A DNA stretch of 64,000 nucleotides, from NCBI GenBank assembly GCA_947451935.1, contig CANGBH010000003.1, positions 22,051-86,050 of the forward strand, written 5' to 3'. Positions within the stretch are counted from its first letter, which is position 1, and each line of letters starts with the position of its first letter. Below, in pieces: positions 27,428 through 36,250 of the stretch. The stretch comes from Chitinophagaceae bacterium. Lineage in GTDB: Bacteria; Bacteroidota; Bacteroidia; Chitinophagales; Chitinophagaceae. Below the pieces are notes generated by a model. It ran no database searches, was not told the origin of the DNA, and was given only the letters and a program-made list of their open reading frames with translations. The position numbers and the translations under genes are program-made.

Positions 27428-27862
27428 TTGTTAAACGGAATAAACCCAATCATTTCTCCAGAGTTGCTAAAGACTTTAATGGAGATGGGTCATGGAGATG
27501 AAATCGTCTTTTGTGATCGAAATTTTCCTGCTGCTTCTAAAGCAAAAAATTTGATTCGCTATGATGCATGTGGTTCTATTCTTACTTTATTGGATGCAAT
27601 ACTTCCATTATTCCCACTTGATTATGCTTCTCAGCATTCATTGATAATCATGCATCCTGCTGTTAAGCAAGCCACAGACCCACCTATATGGGAAGCCTTC
27701 ATTAATAAGGTAAAAGAATATCCAGATGGCGGTAAAGAGGCGTTAATTGTTGAACGATTAGATTTTATTGAACGTTCTAGGAACGCATACTGTATCGTGT
27801 TGACAGGTGAAACTGCCCGTTGTGGAAATTTAATATTGAGGAAAGGTGTTGTTCCTGCCTAG
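27428..27862 (+). CDS. fucU: L-fucose mutarotase-like protein (RbsD/FucU family)
   Basis: A 144-residue decameric-type sugar mutarotase, interconverting alpha and beta anomers of fucose (or ribose for RbsD). It begins MLNGINPIISPELLKTLMEM, which matches the family N-terminus exactly and so supports the TTG at 27428 as the start. The active-site segments are MGHGDEIVFCDRNFPA (His) and the C-terminal TGETARCGNLILRKGVV. The C-terminal Gly-Asn sequence in place of RbsD's YxNxxL favours FucU. It is transcribed alone, divergent from a TIM-barrel hydrolase gene and convergent with a small A/B-barrel gene 18 bases away. Confidence 0.85.
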   Translation: MLNGINPIISPELLKTLMEMGHGDEIVFCDRNFPAASKAKNLIRYDACGSILTLLDAILPLFPLDYASQHSLIIMHPAVKQATDPPIWEAFINKVKEYPDGGKEALIVERLDFIERSRNAYCIVLTGETARCGNLILRKGVVPA

Positions 27863-27880
27863 CTCATTTTTATTTTAGTT

Positions 27881-28183
27881 CTAACCGTTTCTCTTAGTTA
27901 TTTTTTCAAAGTCTAATTCCATGAATTTTTCCACGGATGGAATCCAATGATGTTGAACAAAATCACTATGTAAGGGATGACTTGCATAGTAGTCATATTC
28001 TTCTTGGGCATTGAATTCCATGATTATTCCGTAATCAAAATCATTTTTCTGACTTGTTTGTTTAACGCACTGGAAATTTAGTATACCTGGAATAGCGATT
28101 AGCGTATTTACTGCCTCGAAAAATAATTTTTCTTCAACAGAATTTTTAGGATACCTAAGTGTAAAGAACACGGAATGCGTCAT
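27881..28183 (-). CDS. Dabb-family (stress-responsive A/B barrel) protein
   Basis: A 100-residue dimeric alpha+beta barrel protein. It starts MTHSVFFTLRYPKNSVEEKL and has the spaced strand pattern of Dabb domains: HSVFFTLR at the start, GILNFQCVKQTSQKNDFDYG in the middle, and DYYASHPLHSDFVQHHW near the end. Related proteins are small dimers with stress-related or sugar-linked roles, mostly uncharacterised. It is the second gene after the SGNH esterase, 4 bases beyond its stop, so the two are cotranscribed and likely act together. Confidence 0.8.
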   Translation of the reverse strand: MTHSVFFTLRYPKNSVEEKLFFEAVNTLIAIPGILNFQCVKQTSQKNDFDYGIIMEFNAQEEYDYYASHPLHSDFVQHHWIPSVEKFMELDFEKITKRNG

Positions 28184-28187
28184 GCTT

Positions 28188-29015
28188 TTATTTTATTTTT
28201 TGGAATTCTCTGATTAGGTCTTGTGCAATACGTTTATACCCTTTGTTAGATGGGTGTAGCCCATCATACGTTAGCTGTATGGCTTTCTCTGGGTATGGAT
28301 ATTCATCTGTTGCAGTATTGAATGGAACATCAATAAAATCTGGGTATTTGTATTTTTTATAGGCTCCTGTAGAAGGATCTTTCAGCCATTTAAAGTGTAC
28401 AAGTTTTGCATGATCCATTCCCTTTTTATGGTATAGGTCAACCAGTCCAACTTTTTCATGTTGTGCAATGTCAGCAATAGCATTTGCCACTGCTTCGAGT
28501 TGTTGCCCATCCTTTTCTCTATATGAACCGTATGCGTTATTTTCAAAATCATTGATGTAAACAAAATCAACTCGTTGCATTGGAGTGATCAGTATAATTT
28601 TTGCTTGTTTATTTAAAGAATGCAGTTTATCTATTATGACCCTGAATGCCCCATATATGGTATTTGTTCCTGTATTACTTTCATAATCCTTGAATGAACC
28701 AATAGGTTTTCCACCCCACCAATCATTGGTACCCAAAAAAACAGAGTAAACATCCGCTTTTGGAATTCCAAGTTTTTCAATCTCATGTGCGATGTTTGTG
28801 GCTGTCCAACCATTAAACCCTTTATTGATGTAATGTATATTTGGAAGCTTTTCGACCACTTGAGTCATGTAACCCTTTGTGATGCGATTTCCAGTTTCAT
28901 CCTGATGATCATTTAAATACGTGATTGAATCTCCTATAGCAACCCATGTTAATTCTTTAGGGATGAAGGAAAAATATATAATGGAAATGAGGAGCACGAT
29001 AATTACTCTTTTCAT
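28188..29015 (-). CDS. exported SGNH/GDSL hydrolase
   Basis: A 275-residue esterase with an N-terminal hydrophobic signal (VIIVLLISIIYFSFI). The catalytic blocks are block I WVAIGDSITYLND (Ser in GDS), block II around GFNGWTA (Gly), block III FLGTNDWWGGK (Asn), and block V DGLHPSNKGYKRIA (Asp-His). This is the typical order and spacing. SGNH enzymes of Bacteroidota remove acetyl or other acyl groups from polysaccharides. It forms a two-gene unit with the downstream A/B-barrel gene and lies close to a fucose mutarotase, consistent with, but not proving, action on a deoxysugar-containing glycan. Confidence 0.85.
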   Translation of the reverse strand: MKRVIIVLLISIIYFSFIPKELTWVAIGDSITYLNDHQDETGNRITKGYMTQVVEKLPNIHYINKGFNGWTATNIAHEIEKLGIPKADVYSVFLGTNDWWGGKPIGSFKDYESNTGTNTIYGAFRVIIDKLHSLNKQAKIILITPMQRVDFVYINDFENNAYGSYREKDGQQLEAVANAIADIAQHEKVGLVDLYHKKGMDHAKLVHFKWLKDPSTGAYKKYKYPDFIDVPFNTATDEYPYPEKAIQLTYDGLHPSNKGYKRIAQDLIREFQKIK

Positions 29016-29175
29016 AAAACTTATTTAATTAGAAATAAATGTATTGAATAATTACAAATTATATTCTTCTTACTAAGAAGTATTTAATCATAAAATCAAT
29101 TTAACATCTGAATTTTCATATTTTTATTCAACATGATTTTTTGGCAATTATATATCTTTACTTTCAAAAGACTTA

Positions 29176-29586
29176 ATGAATAAAATCACTGTTTCATCAC
29201 AGATTAACGCTTCGATATCAACAGTATGGGACTGTTGGACAACCCCTCAACATGTTCAGGAATGGAATTTTGCAAGTAATGACTGGCATTGTCCTAATGC
29301 AACCAACTCTTTTGTGGTTGGTGGAGAATTTCACTATATCATGGCTGCTAAAGATGGGTCAGTAAACTTCGATTTTTGGGGAACATTTGTAAAAATCAAC
29401 CAACTTCAATCTATAGATATAGTATTGGGAGATGGACGTGAGCTGTCTGTGCTTTTTGAAGAAACACCAGATGGTACTAATATAACAGAAATATTTGAGC
29501 CAGAAGAAGTCAACTCATTTGAGCTTCAACAAATGGGATGGCAGACGATCTTAAACAACTTCAAACACTACGTTGAATCGATTTAG
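29176..29586 (+). CDS. SRPBCC / AHSA1-like ligand-binding protein
   Basis: A 136-residue cytosolic START-like fold protein. It has the N-terminal ISTVWDCWTTPQHVQEWNF, which is typical of the activator-of-Hsp90 ATPase (AHSA1)/SRPBCC group, then GGEFHYIMAAKDGSVNFDF, and the C-terminal helix GWQTILNNFKHYVES. Proteins of this group bind hydrophobic ligands or are of unknown function. Its stop codon overlaps the stop of the convergent lipase gene by 4 bases. A near-match to the -7 box (TATCTTTA) lies about 20 bases before the ATG. Confidence 0.85.
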   Translation: MNKITVSSQINASISTVWDCWTTPQHVQEWNFASNDWHCPNATNSFVVGGEFHYIMAAKDGSVNFDFWGTFVKINQLQSIDIVLGDGRELSVLFEETPDGTNITEIFEPEEVNSFELQQMGWQTILNNFKHYVESI

Positions 29587-30905
29587 TCTTGTTTTGGTTT
29601 AGCATGTAACAATTCCATTCCTGTTGAAAATCGTGGCTTGAATCCAGTCCACGTTTTTTCATTAGAATTCTCCTGAATGGTAAGGTATTTTTCATTGGAC
29701 TCTTTTTTCAATTCAATACCCAAAAAGGCTGTGATGAAATGTTGATTAATATTATTAATTCGATGTTCATCCCATGATGGTTCAGCATAGTGTCCGTATT
29801 CATTGAAATTAACACCGGGCATTAGGGTAGCCGCTGGGGGAGGATTTGGTGCTACATTATGACGTGCATTCATATACGTTAATAAGTACCGATTTGAATT
29901 TGTGGCTCCACGGTAAATGGCTTTGATACCATCTTCGTATCCTGATACATCATCTAAATTTCCTGCAATGAAAAACGTAGGAACTTTCAACCCTTTTAAT
30001 CCTTCTGCATCCCAAACACCTCGTTGCATTCCCCATGGGGCAAAGGCTACAACTGCCTTTATTCTTGGATCATACGATTCATTAAATTCAGGATCATTTG
30101 TAATGCGCGATTTTATGGCATGACTTCCACCAGATAGTTGCGCAAACATGGTGTCTAGTTTTTTGCTGTAACCTGCACCAGCAGCGTTCAGCACCCCATA
30201 GCCACCCATTGAGTATCCAATGATACCGGTATTGTTTGCATCTACAATTCCGGATAAGAGATGTTTGCTTCCAACTTCACTCCATGTTGCTACTTGATTT
30301 AATACAAATAGGATGTCTTTCGCTCGGTTAAGTAATGTGCTATGAAAACCTGCTCGATCACTATACGTAGATTCTGTATGCCCAATGGCTACAACTACAT
30401 ATCCTTTTGATGCGAGATTTTCAGTAAGGTAGGTTAATAAAAGTCTTGAGCCAGGATAACCATGTGATACTATGATCAAGGGAGACTTGCCAATGGATTG
30501 GTCCGGTTTCGCATTGCGAACAGCTCTGCCTAAAAATGAAAATGGAATGAATGGCCTAGCAGTGTCTTTATATATACCTAACGTTTCGTGGTAGGTTACT
30601 ACTTGTTTTTTCCCTTCTTTGATTTGAGCAGGATACCATATTTCTAGTGTTAGGTGCCTATCGTATAATGGATCAACTCCTGCTATAGAATGCAATACAT
30701 CAATTTGATTTTTATGAATTACCTCAACCGTTTGTACACCAACAGCATAGTTACCTCTAGGAGATAATTCAGGTGCGTCTGGAAGTGCATCTCCGTTAAT
30801 GAATATTGAATTTTTTTCTTGAGCTATGGCATAATTGACATCACACAATTGGAAAAGAAATGTAGCTATGATTGCGAGTTGAACACGGAATAGTAAAGAT
30901 TTCAT
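29583..30905 (-). CDS. exported alpha/beta-hydrolase, PAF-acetylhydrolase-like
   Basis: A 440-residue exported lipase or esterase. I start at the ATG at 30905 (MKSLLFRVQLAIIATFLFQL), which gives the signal peptide; a longer TTG frame overlaps the upstream gene. The oxyanion region is PLIIVSHGYPGSRLLLTYL, the nucleophile elbow GIIGYSMGGYGV, the acid AGNLDD, and the histidine in NARHNVAPNPP. These match the platelet-activating-factor acetylhydrolase-like/dienelactone groups. It is the last gene of a three-gene minus-strand unit, 23 bases after a DUF5009/HGSNAT-like gene. Ester or phospholipid substrates are both possible. Confidence 0.8.
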   Translation of the reverse strand: MKSLLFRVQLAIIATFLFQLCDVNYAIAQEKNSIFINGDALPDAPELSPRGNYAVGVQTVEVIHKNQIDVLHSIAGVDPLYDRHLTLEIWYPAQIKEGKKQVVTYHETLGIYKDTARPFIPFSFLGRAVRNAKPDQSIGKSPLIIVSHGYPGSRLLLTYLTENLASKGYVVVAIGHTESTYSDRAGFHSTLLNRAKDILFVLNQVATWSEVGSKHLLSGIVDANNTGIIGYSMGGYGVLNAAGAGYSKKLDTMFAQLSGGSHAIKSRITNDPEFNESYDPRIKAVVAFAPWGMQRGVWDAEGLKGLKVPTFFIAGNLDDVSGYEDGIKAIYRGATNSNRYLLTYMNARHNVAPNPPPAATLMPGVNFNEYGHYAEPSWDEHRINNINQHFITAFLGIELKKESNEKYLTIQENSNEKTWTGFKPRFSTGMELLHAKPKQD

Positions 30906-30928
30906 GATGCTATTTAATTTTTTATGAA

Positions 30929-32011
30929 TTATACTTTTATGAAAATGCCTTTTTTGTAAAGCATCCAACAAGGGATGGATACAATACTAACAAATAATAA
31001 TGCATAGATCCATGAAACTAATTCAGGAATCATGCCCAATGAAGTAAAGTAATTGAAGAAGTGCATGTTGAGTGTGTTACCTCCTATGTTCAAGCTGTAA
31101 AAAATCAAAGCCAATACATCTCCCAAGACGTAGGCGCTAATCGCGTTGACTCCAAACACTACTCCAATTTTTGAGTACGTGCTATATGGTAGTACATCGA
31201 ATACGAAATACATCGAAGCAAATATCAGGCACGCGAAGCCTGCAGTGACTAGCACAAAACTACTTGACCATATGTTTTCATTTACAGGAAACGATAGTCC
31301 TAGAAAGTATCCAAGTATAGACATTATAACTCCAATGAGCATAAGGTAATTCAATCGAAGGTTAACTGATATTTCAGATTTTATAATTCTTCCTATAATC
31401 ATTCCCAATAATGTTGTACAACAAGTGGGTATGATACTTAAAATACCTTCTGGGTCCCAGGTTACTTGCCACATTTTTCCAGGCAGATATAGAGAGTCAA
31501 TATAGGCTGCAATATTTTTTCCTGGCTCAAGCATCACTTTTCCTTCGCCAGGATATGGGATGCCCATCATGATAAACCAATAGGCGAGCAATAGCGTGAT
31601 GACAATAACTAATTGTTGTTTCCAACTTGTATGAAGTGCTATGATTGAACATATGAAAAAGACAATAGCAATTCGATGCAAGGTTCCTGTCCACCGAATA
31701 TCTGAGAAATCAAATGTGGGCATTAGATTTAGAAACATGCCAATGAGAAATATCTTTAATGCCCGCCAAGCAATTTTTTTGTAAAGGGCTGATTTTTCAT
31801 TAGCTACTTTATTGGAGTAGGCAAAATGGATCGATACTCCAATAATGAAAAGGAAAAAGGGGGCAACATGATCAGTAAAACTAAGCGCATTCCATTTGGA
31901 ATGTCGTAGCGTGTGAAACACAAATTCTTCGTTGCCAGGAAAATTAACCATAATCATGGCAGCAACCGTGAATCCCCTAAATGCGTCGAGTGATGTTAGT
32001 CGTTTTTGCAT
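30929..32011 (-). CDS. HGSNAT-like / DUF5009 membrane acyltransferase
   Basis: A 360-residue polytopic membrane protein with about ten segments. It opens with LTSLDAFRGFTVAAMIMVNF, the signature of the heparan-alpha-glucosaminide N-acetyltransferase/DUF5009 family. A periplasm-facing His (SFTDHVAPFFLFIIGVS) could act in acetyl transfer from acetyl-CoA. I prefer the ATG at 32011 (MQKRLTSLDA) over a TTG seven codons earlier. It lies 23 bases upstream of the lipase gene and 80 bases downstream of the CDP-alcohol phosphotransferase gene, forming a plausible operon of envelope-modifying enzymes. In bacteria the acceptor sugar is usually unknown. Confidence 0.82.
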   Translation of the reverse strand: MQKRLTSLDAFRGFTVAAMIMVNFPGNEEFVFHTLRHSKWNALSFTDHVAPFFLFIIGVSIHFAYSNKVANEKSALYKKIAWRALKIFLIGMFLNLMPTFDFSDIRWTGTLHRIAIVFFICSIIALHTSWKQQLVIVITLLLAYWFIMMGIPYPGEGKVMLEPGKNIAAYIDSLYLPGKMWQVTWDPEGILSIIPTCCTTLLGMIIGRIIKSEISVNLRLNYLMLIGVIMSILGYFLGLSFPVNENIWSSSFVLVTAGFACLIFASMYFVFDVLPYSTYSKIGVVFGVNAISAYVLGDVLALIFYSLNIGGNTLNMHFFNYFTSLGMIPELVSWIYALLFVSIVSIPCWMLYKKGIFIKV

Positions 32012-32091
32012 CTTTTCACCTGTTAAAATCAATTAAAATCGAGATGATTATCCTTACCGTAAATATATGACCAATACTGTTTAAACGGTCA

Positions 32092-32856
32092 CTATAAGAT
32101 TATTCTTCGAATAGAAATTATACATGGAATTAAAATCGAGTATGCAATAAAGAATGGGATGATGTAATGAATCCATCCGGCCGCTAAAAGTACCGCCATG
32201 ATGAGAAGTTGAAACCCTAACCCATAAAATGACACCAAGGTCATAAACCACTTAGGGAGAATAGGACCTTTAGATGCAGTAGGATCGAGTCTGTAGATGA
32301 GGCTGTCAAATGGCCTATATAATAATCTGAATATTTTGAATAATAAGTTGACTTTGTTTTGACTCTCGTCGGTATAGGCTATAGGAACGGAGGTTTCAAA
32401 TATTTGACTAGTAATTTCCCCATCTGTACTATGTCTCAAAATCACGTAATAGTAATTGTATATTGTTCCTTGCGTTTGTATGCAAATAAATGCAAGCAAC
32501 CCCCATAATACGGAGTAATTAGTAAACAATGAAAAAGTTAAACATAAGAGTAGGTTCAACAGACTATCAAATATGGAATCAAGATATCTTCCGGTAAATG
32601 ATGGTTGTACTTTAGCTCTTGCTAGTTGACCATCTGCTGCATCTAGAATGGATTTTAAAATCAGAAAAAATCCTGCAGCCCAATAATGAGCTGTTGCTAT
32701 GCAAAAAATTGCCATCAATCCAGAAGCCCCAAATAGAAAAGTAATATGAATCGCCGTGACTTTGGTTGTCTTTAATTTTTCAGCAATTAGATTAGCCATA
32801 GGCCTTCCATAATCGGAAACATCAATGAACTTATTTTCTGAGGTCAGTTTATACAT
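32092..32856 (-). CDS. CDP-alcohol phosphatidyltransferase family protein
   Basis: A 254-residue integral membrane enzyme. The full CDP-AP motif is present: DAADGQLARAKV followed by GRYLDSIFDSLLN (D-xx-DG-xx-AR-x8-G-xxx-D-xxx-D), around residues 70-96. It has about six membrane segments. Family enzymes join CDP-diacylglycerol or another CDP-alcohol to an alcohol, making phosphatidylglycerophosphate, phosphatidylserine, phosphatidylinositol or inositol-type lipids; the acceptor cannot be read here. It is first in the apparent operon with the acyltransferase and lipase genes. A TATATTTC near-match to the -7 box lies a few bases upstream of the ATG. Confidence 0.88.
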   Translation of the reverse strand: MYKLTSENKFIDVSDYGRPMANLIAEKLKTTKVTAIHITFLFGASGLMAIFCIATAHYWAAGFFLILKSILDAADGQLARAKVQPSFTGRYLDSIFDSLLNLLLCLTFSLFTNYSVLWGLLAFICIQTQGTIYNYYYVILRHSTDGEITSQIFETSVPIAYTDESQNKVNLLFKIFRLLYRPFDSLIYRLDPTASKGPILPKWFMTLVSFYGLGFQLLIMAVLLAAGWIHYIIPFFIAYSILIPCIISIRRIIL

Positions 32857-33124
32857 GAAGCGAAATATAGAAAGAGGGATAGGATTTTTTAGTCCTAGCC
32901 AGTTATTTTAAACGGCATTTTATTGAATAGCAGAAAAGAGTAATGAGGAAAGTCTATTCGACAATCGTATTTCGTTTTAATGCCGTTGAATCAAATACTT
33001 CGGTGAATGTAATCTTGATTTGATTGAATTCAATATTATGTTGAACCCCTTAATGAAAGGTGGGGGATAACTTTTAATAAGTTTGAGTTAATATCTTTTT
33101 ACTTTTCAAGTACAAACTAACTTT

Positions 33125-34327
33125 ATGCAACGTAGTGATTTTTTGAAAAGAACATTCATGGCTGCAGGTGGCCTAACTGCAGGGACAATAGTAAGTAACA
33201 AAGTTCAGGCTCATGTTCAATCTAGCATTGGTCTTGGAGAACCTGATATTTCCTTGGATGCCTTGAATATTTTTGAATTAGAGCAACTTGCAAAGGAGCG
33301 TTTACCTCAAATGGCATATGATTATTATCGAAGTGGTGCATGGGATGAAACTACGTTGAAGGCAAATAGAGAAGCCTATGAAAAATTGAAAATTCATTAT
33401 AAGATTTTAGTGGATGTAGAAAAACGTGATCTTTCTACCACTATTTTTGGACAGCATGTCGACTTCCCAATTTTAGTTGCTCCAACTGCATTTCATAAAC
33501 TAGCACATCCAGATGGGGAGTTGGCAACCGGTCGAGCAGCGGTAAAGGCAAAAACCATTATGACATTAAGTAGCCTTTCTACTACCACCATTGAAGAAGT
33601 AGCAGAAGCAACGAATAAAACCTTTTGGTTTCAACTATACATAAATAAGCATAGAGAGTATACGCGTGATTTGGTAGCTAGGGCAGAATCTGCAGGAGCT
33701 AAGGCGCTTGTAGTTACTGTAGATACGCCTCTTTGGGGCCGAAGAGAGCGAGATGTAAGAAATGGCTTTCATCTTCCTCCTGGACTTTCTGCTATTAATT
33801 TGGTGAAATATCAACAAGATGGAATTGCTAAAGGTCAAACTGGTGCAGGACTTGGCCAATCATTTTCATGGATGCTTGATGCCACATTGCAATGGAAAGA
33901 TCTTGATTGGTTAGCTAGTATCACAAAGTTGCCCATTGTTATAAAGGGAGTATGTAGAGCTGATGATGCTAAAAAAGCATTAGCTCATGGGGTAAAAGGG
34001 ATTCTGGTTTCAAATCATGGAGGAAGACAAATGGATAGTGCGCCTGCAACTATTGATGTACTACCATCTATTGTAGATGCAGTTGGCAATCAAGCAACTG
34101 TTCTTATGGATGGTGGCATACGTAGAGGAACAGATGCAATGAAAGCACTTGCTCAAGGTGCAAAGGCTGTTTTGGTTGGAAGACCTGTGCTATGGGGCTT
34201 GGCTGCTGGTGGCCAGCAAGGAGTTGAGAAAGCATTGTCGATGCTTCGAGATGAGCTTGATCTAGGCATGGCTCTAAGTGGTTGTAGAAATCTGAAAGAA
34301 CTCAATAGGAGTTTACTAAGAGGATAA
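33125..34327 (+). CDS. FMN-dependent alpha-hydroxyacid oxidase/dehydrogenase with export signal
   Basis: A 400-residue TIM-barrel flavoprotein oxidising lactate, glycolate or a related 2-hydroxyacid. Active-site segments: YYRSGAWDE, FWFQLYINKH (Tyr), LPIVIKGVCRADDA (Lys), and SNHGGRQMDSAPA with His298 and Arg301. The protein starts MQRSDFLKRTFMAAGGLTAG, a Tat-like signal in which the second Arg of RRxFLK is Ser, then about 30 residues before the catalytic domain. Folded export would suit an FMN protein. Homologues are usually cytosolic or membrane-bound, so periplasmic location is an inference. It faces the MHS transporter gene tail to tail. Confidence 0.88.
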   Translation: MQRSDFLKRTFMAAGGLTAGTIVSNKVQAHVQSSIGLGEPDISLDALNIFELEQLAKERLPQMAYDYYRSGAWDETTLKANREAYEKLKIHYKILVDVEKRDLSTTIFGQHVDFPILVAPTAFHKLAHPDGELATGRAAVKAKTIMTLSSLSTTTIEEVAEATNKTFWFQLYINKHREYTRDLVARAESAGAKALVVTVDTPLWGRRERDVRNGFHLPPGLSAINLVKYQQDGIAKGQTGAGLGQSFSWMLDATLQWKDLDWLASITKLPIVIKGVCRADDAKKALAHGVKGILVSNHGGRQMDSAPATIDVLPSIVDAVGNQATVLMDGGIRRGTDAMKALAQGAKAVLVGRPVLWGLAAGGQQGVEKALSMLRDELDLGMALSGCRNLKELNRSLLRG

Positions 34328-34429
34328 ACACGGCATAGCCAATCTATTGAATTGATACATGCCTATACTGTTCACTTTTTAATAAGTGCTGTTAGACTAG
34401 TTTTGAATAAATTTCACTACTAGAAGTAT

Positions 34430-35710
34430 TTACTTTACTTCTTTCATATCCGATTTAGCTAGAAAAAGTGCAATCAATGTTATGATAGCTGTTCCAGAAA
34501 GCAAGTAGCCTACATAGTCTATTCCATGGGTTTTCGCCAACATAGTAGCAATAAATGGAGTAAGTGAACCACCTAAGATACCTGCTAAGGTGAATGACAA
34601 CGAGGCACCTGTATATCTTACTGGCGCTGGAAACAGTTCAGCTAACGCCGTACCGATTATTCCATAAGTTAATCCAACCAGCAATAAGCCGATGTAATGG
34701 AATACTATGATTGAATCCCAACTTTCAGTAATGAAAAGGTATTTGAACAAGAAACCGAATAGTATGATTCCAATGTTTGCATAAATCCAAACAGTTACTC
34801 TTTCATATTTTCCAGCAAGTGCCGCAGATATCAAAATACCGCCTGTAAAAAATAGCATTGAACTTACTTGTGTCAATAGATATCCTTCTCTAGTATATTT
34901 TAATGCTGATGTTCCCCAACTTAAGGAGAAAACGGTCATCAAGTAGTAAAAAAGAAAGATTGTTACACATGAAAATGTGCCTAAAATTAATACCCTTGAA
35001 TGTTTCTTGAAAACTTGTAGAAAGGGAATCTCAACCAGTTCGTTCTTTTCTAATACATTCAAAAAGGCGGGTGTTTCGATAAGCTTTAGTCTAACATATA
35101 AGCCTACACCAACAAGTATGGCGCTTGCGATGAAAGGTATTCTCCAGCCGAATGAATGAAACTGATCGTCTGTCAGGACTTTCCCAAGAACTAAAAATAT
35201 ACCTGTCGAAAAAATGAACCCAAGTGGTGCTCCAAGCTGAGGGAACATGCCATACCATGCTTTCTTTTTTTCAGGTGCATTTTCTGTTGCCAACAAAACT
35301 GCGCCACCCCATTCGCCACCTAATCCAAGCCCTTGTCCAAATCGAAGTAAGGCCAATAACAGTGGAGCCCAAATTCCAATTGAATCATATCCCGGTAATA
35401 ATCCGATCGCAAACGTGGAACAACCCATCGTAAGCAATGCGGCAACCAGTGTGGCTTTTCGGCCAATCCTATCACCAAAATGGCCAAATAAGGCAGCACC
35501 AAAGGGCCTGGCGATGAAGGCTAGTGCAAATGTGGCTAACGACTCTAACGTTGCGGTTGTTGGATTAGAACTAGGGAAGAAAAGTTTTGGGAATACCAAT
35601 ACGGCGGCCGTGGCATAAATATAGAAATCGAAGAATTCAATGGTGGTGCCAGCTAAACTAGCAATTAATACTCTTCTGGCTGAATTCTTTGAAGTTGATG
35701 GAGTTGTCAT
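34430..35710 (-). CDS. MFS transporter, metabolite:H+ symporter (MHS) family
   Basis: A 426-residue 12-TM carrier. Signatures: SLAGTTIEFFDFYIYATAAV at the N-terminus, FIARPFGAALFGHFGDRIGRKA (MFS loop 2-3 motif), GLGLGGEWGGAVLLATENA, and FRFGQGLGL-type segment in TM4. These are typical of the MHS group (ShiA, KgtP, ProP, YhjE). Substrates are dicarboxylates, shikimate, alpha-ketoglutarate or osmolytes. It converges on the 2-hydroxyacid oxidase gene, so a carboxylic acid substrate would make sense. Inner membrane. Confidence 0.85.
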   Translation of the reverse strand: MTTPSTSKNSARRVLIASLAGTTIEFFDFYIYATAAVLVFPKLFFPSSNPTTATLESLATFALAFIARPFGAALFGHFGDRIGRKATLVAALLTMGCSTFAIGLLPGYDSIGIWAPLLLALLRFGQGLGLGGEWGGAVLLATENAPEKKKAWYGMFPQLGAPLGFIFSTGIFLVLGKVLTDDQFHSFGWRIPFIASAILVGVGLYVRLKLIETPAFLNVLEKNELVEIPFLQVFKKHSRVLILGTFSCVTIFLFYYLMTVFSLSWGTSALKYTREGYLLTQVSSMLFFTGGILISAALAGKYERVTVWIYANIGIILFGFLFKYLFITESWDSIIVFHYIGLLLVGLTYGIIGTALAELFPAPVRYTGASLSFTLAGILGGSLTPFIATMLAKTHGIDYVGYLLSGTAIITLIALFLAKSDMKEVK

Positions 35711-35801
35711 AAACGTAATCTAATGGTTATAGTATATGCGGTGAAAATAATTAGATATTTCTAACACATCTAATATTTTCTATTGTTTCTTGTTGAATGG
35801 A

Positions 35802-36149
35802 TTAATTGATGTTCTGTCCGAAATGAATAATATTACCACTATTATCGAGAATACTAAATTGCTTCATCCCCCAAGGCTTTGTTTCTAATTTTCCATTTGG
35901 ATGAATGATGTTTAGTTTTGATAGTTCCTGATAGAGATCTTGAATCTGGTCAACGTATACATAACACCCAGTGTTCTTGGGTATATTCTCGTCGTTGCAT
36001 TGCCATAAATGGATGCTGATATTATCTCGTTTAAACATTAAATAGCCATCCCAGTTTGCATTGCATTCAAATCCGATTTGAGTATAAAATGTTATGGTTT
36101 CGTCTTTATCAAGAAACGCTAAAATTGGTGTAGCTGTTAGTAATGCCAT
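35802..36149 (-). CDS. VOC/glyoxalase-bleomycin-resistance fold protein
   Basis: A 115-residue cytosolic protein with a single VOC beta-alpha-beta pattern: MALLTATPILAFLDKDETI, the alpha helix, then MFKRDNISIHLWQC and GCYVYVDQIQDLYQELS, ending FSILDNSGNIIHFGQN. I start at the ATG at 36149; the frame extends twelve codons further but the start is improbable. VOC proteins include bleomycin-binding, fosfomycin-resistance and glyoxalase types; the Glu and His metal ligands of the catalytic members are only partly apparent, so a binding or resistance role is more likely than catalysis. Transcribed alone. Confidence 0.82.
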   Translation of the reverse strand: MALLTATPILAFLDKDETITFYTQIGFECNANWDGYLMFKRDNISIHLWQCNDENIPKNTGCYVYVDQIQDLYQELSKLNIIHPNGKLETKPWGMKQFSILDNSGNIIHFGQNIN

Positions 36150-36250
36150 AGTGTAAATATATATAAAGTGATTAAAATGATGCACTCATCTTATTCATTT
36201 CATAAAAAGTTTCTTAGGAAAGAATACCTTGCATTTTCTAATTTGATTGA

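Noticed and set aside
30906..30971. N-terminal extension of the lipase gene into the upstream gene
   Set aside because: It begins at a non-ATG codon overlapping the HGSNAT-like stop, and the ATG at 30905 gives a clean signal peptide.
32900..32990. Nine-base inverted repeat AACGGCATT/AATGCCGTT
   Set aside because: Arms are far apart with no second feature; chance is enough to explain it.
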